Of a DNA stretch of 5,785 bases, positions 4,650 through 5,785 are shown piece after piece. Both the position numbers and the translations under genes were made by a program. The notes below the pieces were generated by a model. It ran no database searches. It was given only the letters and a program-made list of their open reading frames with translations, and was not told the origin of the DNA. The stretch is from contig DAHXPE010000271.1 of assembly GCA_027364495.1 (NCBI GenBank), positions 1 to 5,785 of the forward strand, given 5' to 3'. Source of the DNA: Candidatus Heimdallarchaeota archaeon. Its GTDB lineage: Archaea > Asgardarchaeota > Heimdallarchaeia > Hodarchaeales > LC-3. Every line of letters starts with the position of its first letter. Position 1 is the first letter of the stretch.

Positions 4650-5785
4650 TCAAAAGGGTATTGCATTAAACGAGGTTAAATTATAATGTCCAACTGAATC
4701 AATGAATGTAAGTTGATTTGCTATATAATAAATCGTATAATTATTATTGGACCAATATTTTAATTGATTAATATCCGGAATATAGATCACTTGAAAACCT
4801 TTTTGCCAATTTCCAGGATGATTTAATGTTGAATAATATAATAACGTCGGTTCATCATAAGGATCAATCAACACTGAACTGGATGAAAACGAATATTTCA
4901 AAATCTTTTGTATTTCAGAATTATATGATATTCGATTGGAAATTTCCCAAGTAACAGGAGGATCATTTAGGTAAATAGGTACAAAATTTGAAAAAACTAG
5001 CATTACAATAAGCAAAAGAAGCACATTTCGCTTGAAAAATTTCCCAAATGCTAAAAAGAATAGAGGAATGGTAGGAATTAAATATTCGCCCCATTGTGGT
5101 TGGTAGAAATAAATAATAAGTGCAGGAATAATAGTAAAAATAATTAAGAGTTGAAACTTATTATCTTTATAGATTTTGCGAAGATATGAAACGTTAAAAT
5201 ATTGAGGATAATTTTCTAAAACAGAGCGAACAAACAAAGAGAGAAAGAGAATGGACAAGCAAAAAACAAAAATAATAAATAGAATACTGAATGTAGAGAA
5301 AAACTGATAGATACCATGAAAAATATTCCATGTATTTGATGGATAAATAGTCAAAAAATTGGAACCATACGTTAATACAAGTGGGCTTAGCCATAAAATA
5401 CTGACAAAAAATGAAATGAGGAAAAATCTAATTCCTTTAATATAATTTTTATTATAAAATATAAAGAACAAAAGGAAAAAGAACCCAAAATAAATATTAT
5501 TAGGTCGAGAACCAACTCCTAAACTAAAAATAATAGCTGAAAGATCGTTATGGTATTTAAGTAACATAAAAAGTGAAAGGAGGAGGAGAAGGATAGATAG
5601 GATATAATCAGTTGGATATAAACTGCTTTTTAACCAGATTGAAACCTGAGAAACGAAGATTACTATATATAAAGAATTTTCAATTTTGAATTCGACAAGG
5701 ATCTCGTGAAAAATAAATAATGCAAAAACTGAAATAAAACAAGCAAGTTCTGGATGAATTTCTGTGTCCATTAACCGAGATTTTT
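4650..5785 (-). CDS. polytopic membrane protein, probable GT-C glycosyltransferase, 5' incomplete
   Basis: The frame is open from the window end to a TGA at 4650-4652. Counting from the ATG at 5769-5771 gives 373 residues. About nine hydrophobic membrane helices lie at roughly 11-28, 33-51, 55-73, 77-106, 113-136, 154-182, 207-223, 231-246 and 249-268. A soluble C-terminal domain of about 100 residues follows, with Tyr/Asn-rich strands. The layout, the SRPNN turn at 88-92, the helix-starting YPTDY (52-56) and the EYLIPTIPLFFL stretch (229-240) resemble archaeal GT-C/PMT-like enzymes that move sugars from lipid-linked donors on the outer membrane face. The acidic first-loop motif expected near the N-terminus of such enzymes is absent, so the true N-terminus is probably missing. 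The first ten residues from that ATG (MDTEIHPELA) come entirely from the 44-bp repeat, so the ATG should not be trusted as the start. The family call is moderate. Confidence 0.6.
   Translation of the reverse strand, partial: KSRLMDTEIHPELACFISVFALFIFHEILVEFKIENSLYIVIFVSQVSIWLKSSLYPTDYILSILLLLLSLFMLLKYHNDLSAIIFSLGVGSRPNNIYFGFFFLLFFIFYNKNYIKGIRFFLISFFVSILWLSPLVLTYGSNFLTIYPSNTWNIFHGIYQFFSTFSILFIIFVFCLSILFLSLFVRSVLENYPQYFNVSYLRKIYKDNKFQLLIIFTIIPALIIYFYQPQWGEYLIPTIPLFFLAFGKFFKRNVLLLLIVMLVFSNFVPIYLNDPPVTWEISNRISYNSEIQKILKYSFSSSSVLIDPYDEPTLLYYSTLNHPGNWQKGFQVIYIPDINQLKYWSNNNYTIYYIANQLTFIDSVGHYNLTSFNAIPF
5742..5785 (-). repeat. 44-bp inverted repeat, terminal copy
   Basis: The last 44 bases are the exact reverse complement of 2260-2303. 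On the minus strand they read in the same frame as in the 409-aa gene, then switch abruptly from ...HPELA to a hydrophobic membrane helix (CFISVFALF). The copy runs to the last base of the window. It looks like sequence borrowed from the 409-aa gene and joined to a membrane-protein gene, which fits a mis-extended contig end better than a native N-terminus. Confidence 0.9.

Noticed and set aside
5194..5394. A 66-codon minus-strand frame inside the membrane-protein gene
   Set aside because: Its hydrophobic, Tyr/Phe-rich translation reflects the T-rich codons of the overlapping membrane helices, not a separate gene.
2260..5785. A phase-variable invertible segment bounded by the 44-bp inverted repeats
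   Set aside because: Inversion would fuse half of a soluble protein to a membrane protein. No recombinase gene is present, and the second copy ends exactly at the window edge, so an assembly artefact is the better explanation.

Overview
The window most likely comes from an Asgard archaeon (Lokiarchaeota-like). It is very AT-rich. It has compact prokaryotic gene organisation: a 3-nt gene gap, a TAATG overlap and a Shine-Dalgarno site. It also encodes a Ras/Rab-type small GTPase with all five G motifs, next to a winged-helix/PAS protein. Ras-like GTPases in operons of this kind are typical of Asgard genomes. The assignment rests on gene content only, since no rRNA, tRNA or other universal marker is present.

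Layout. Bases 1-140 are the 3' end of a plus-strand gene that starts outside the window. It converges on a two-gene minus-strand operon: a Ras-like GTPase (1093-1623, TTG start) followed 3 nt later by a winged-helix regulator with one clear and one degenerate PAS domain (148-1089). A 206-nt divergent intergenic region (1624-1829) separates this operon from a plus-strand pair of unrecognised soluble proteins, 409 and 414 aa (1830-3059 and 3059-4303). These overlap by one base and are clearly co-transcribed. A 346-nt AT-rich gap (4304-4649) holds a start-less open stretch and a likely oligo-T terminator. The last feature is a minus-strand polytopic membrane protein (4650-5785) that looks like a GT-C type glycosyltransferase and is incomplete at its N-terminus.

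Two points stand out. First, the final 44 bases (5742-5785) are an exact inverted copy of 2260-2303, inside the 409-aa gene. They supply the only apparent start codon of the membrane protein. I read this mainly as a chimeric or ambiguous assembly end, with a genuine short inverted repeat as the less likely alternative. Second, the 409/414-aa pair matches no family I know and sits divergently beside a GTPase/sensor operon. If anything here is an undescribed system, it is this four-gene neighbourhood. A PAS-sensing DNA-binding protein and a GTPase switch could plausibly control or work with the two unknown proteins, but that link is inference from position only.
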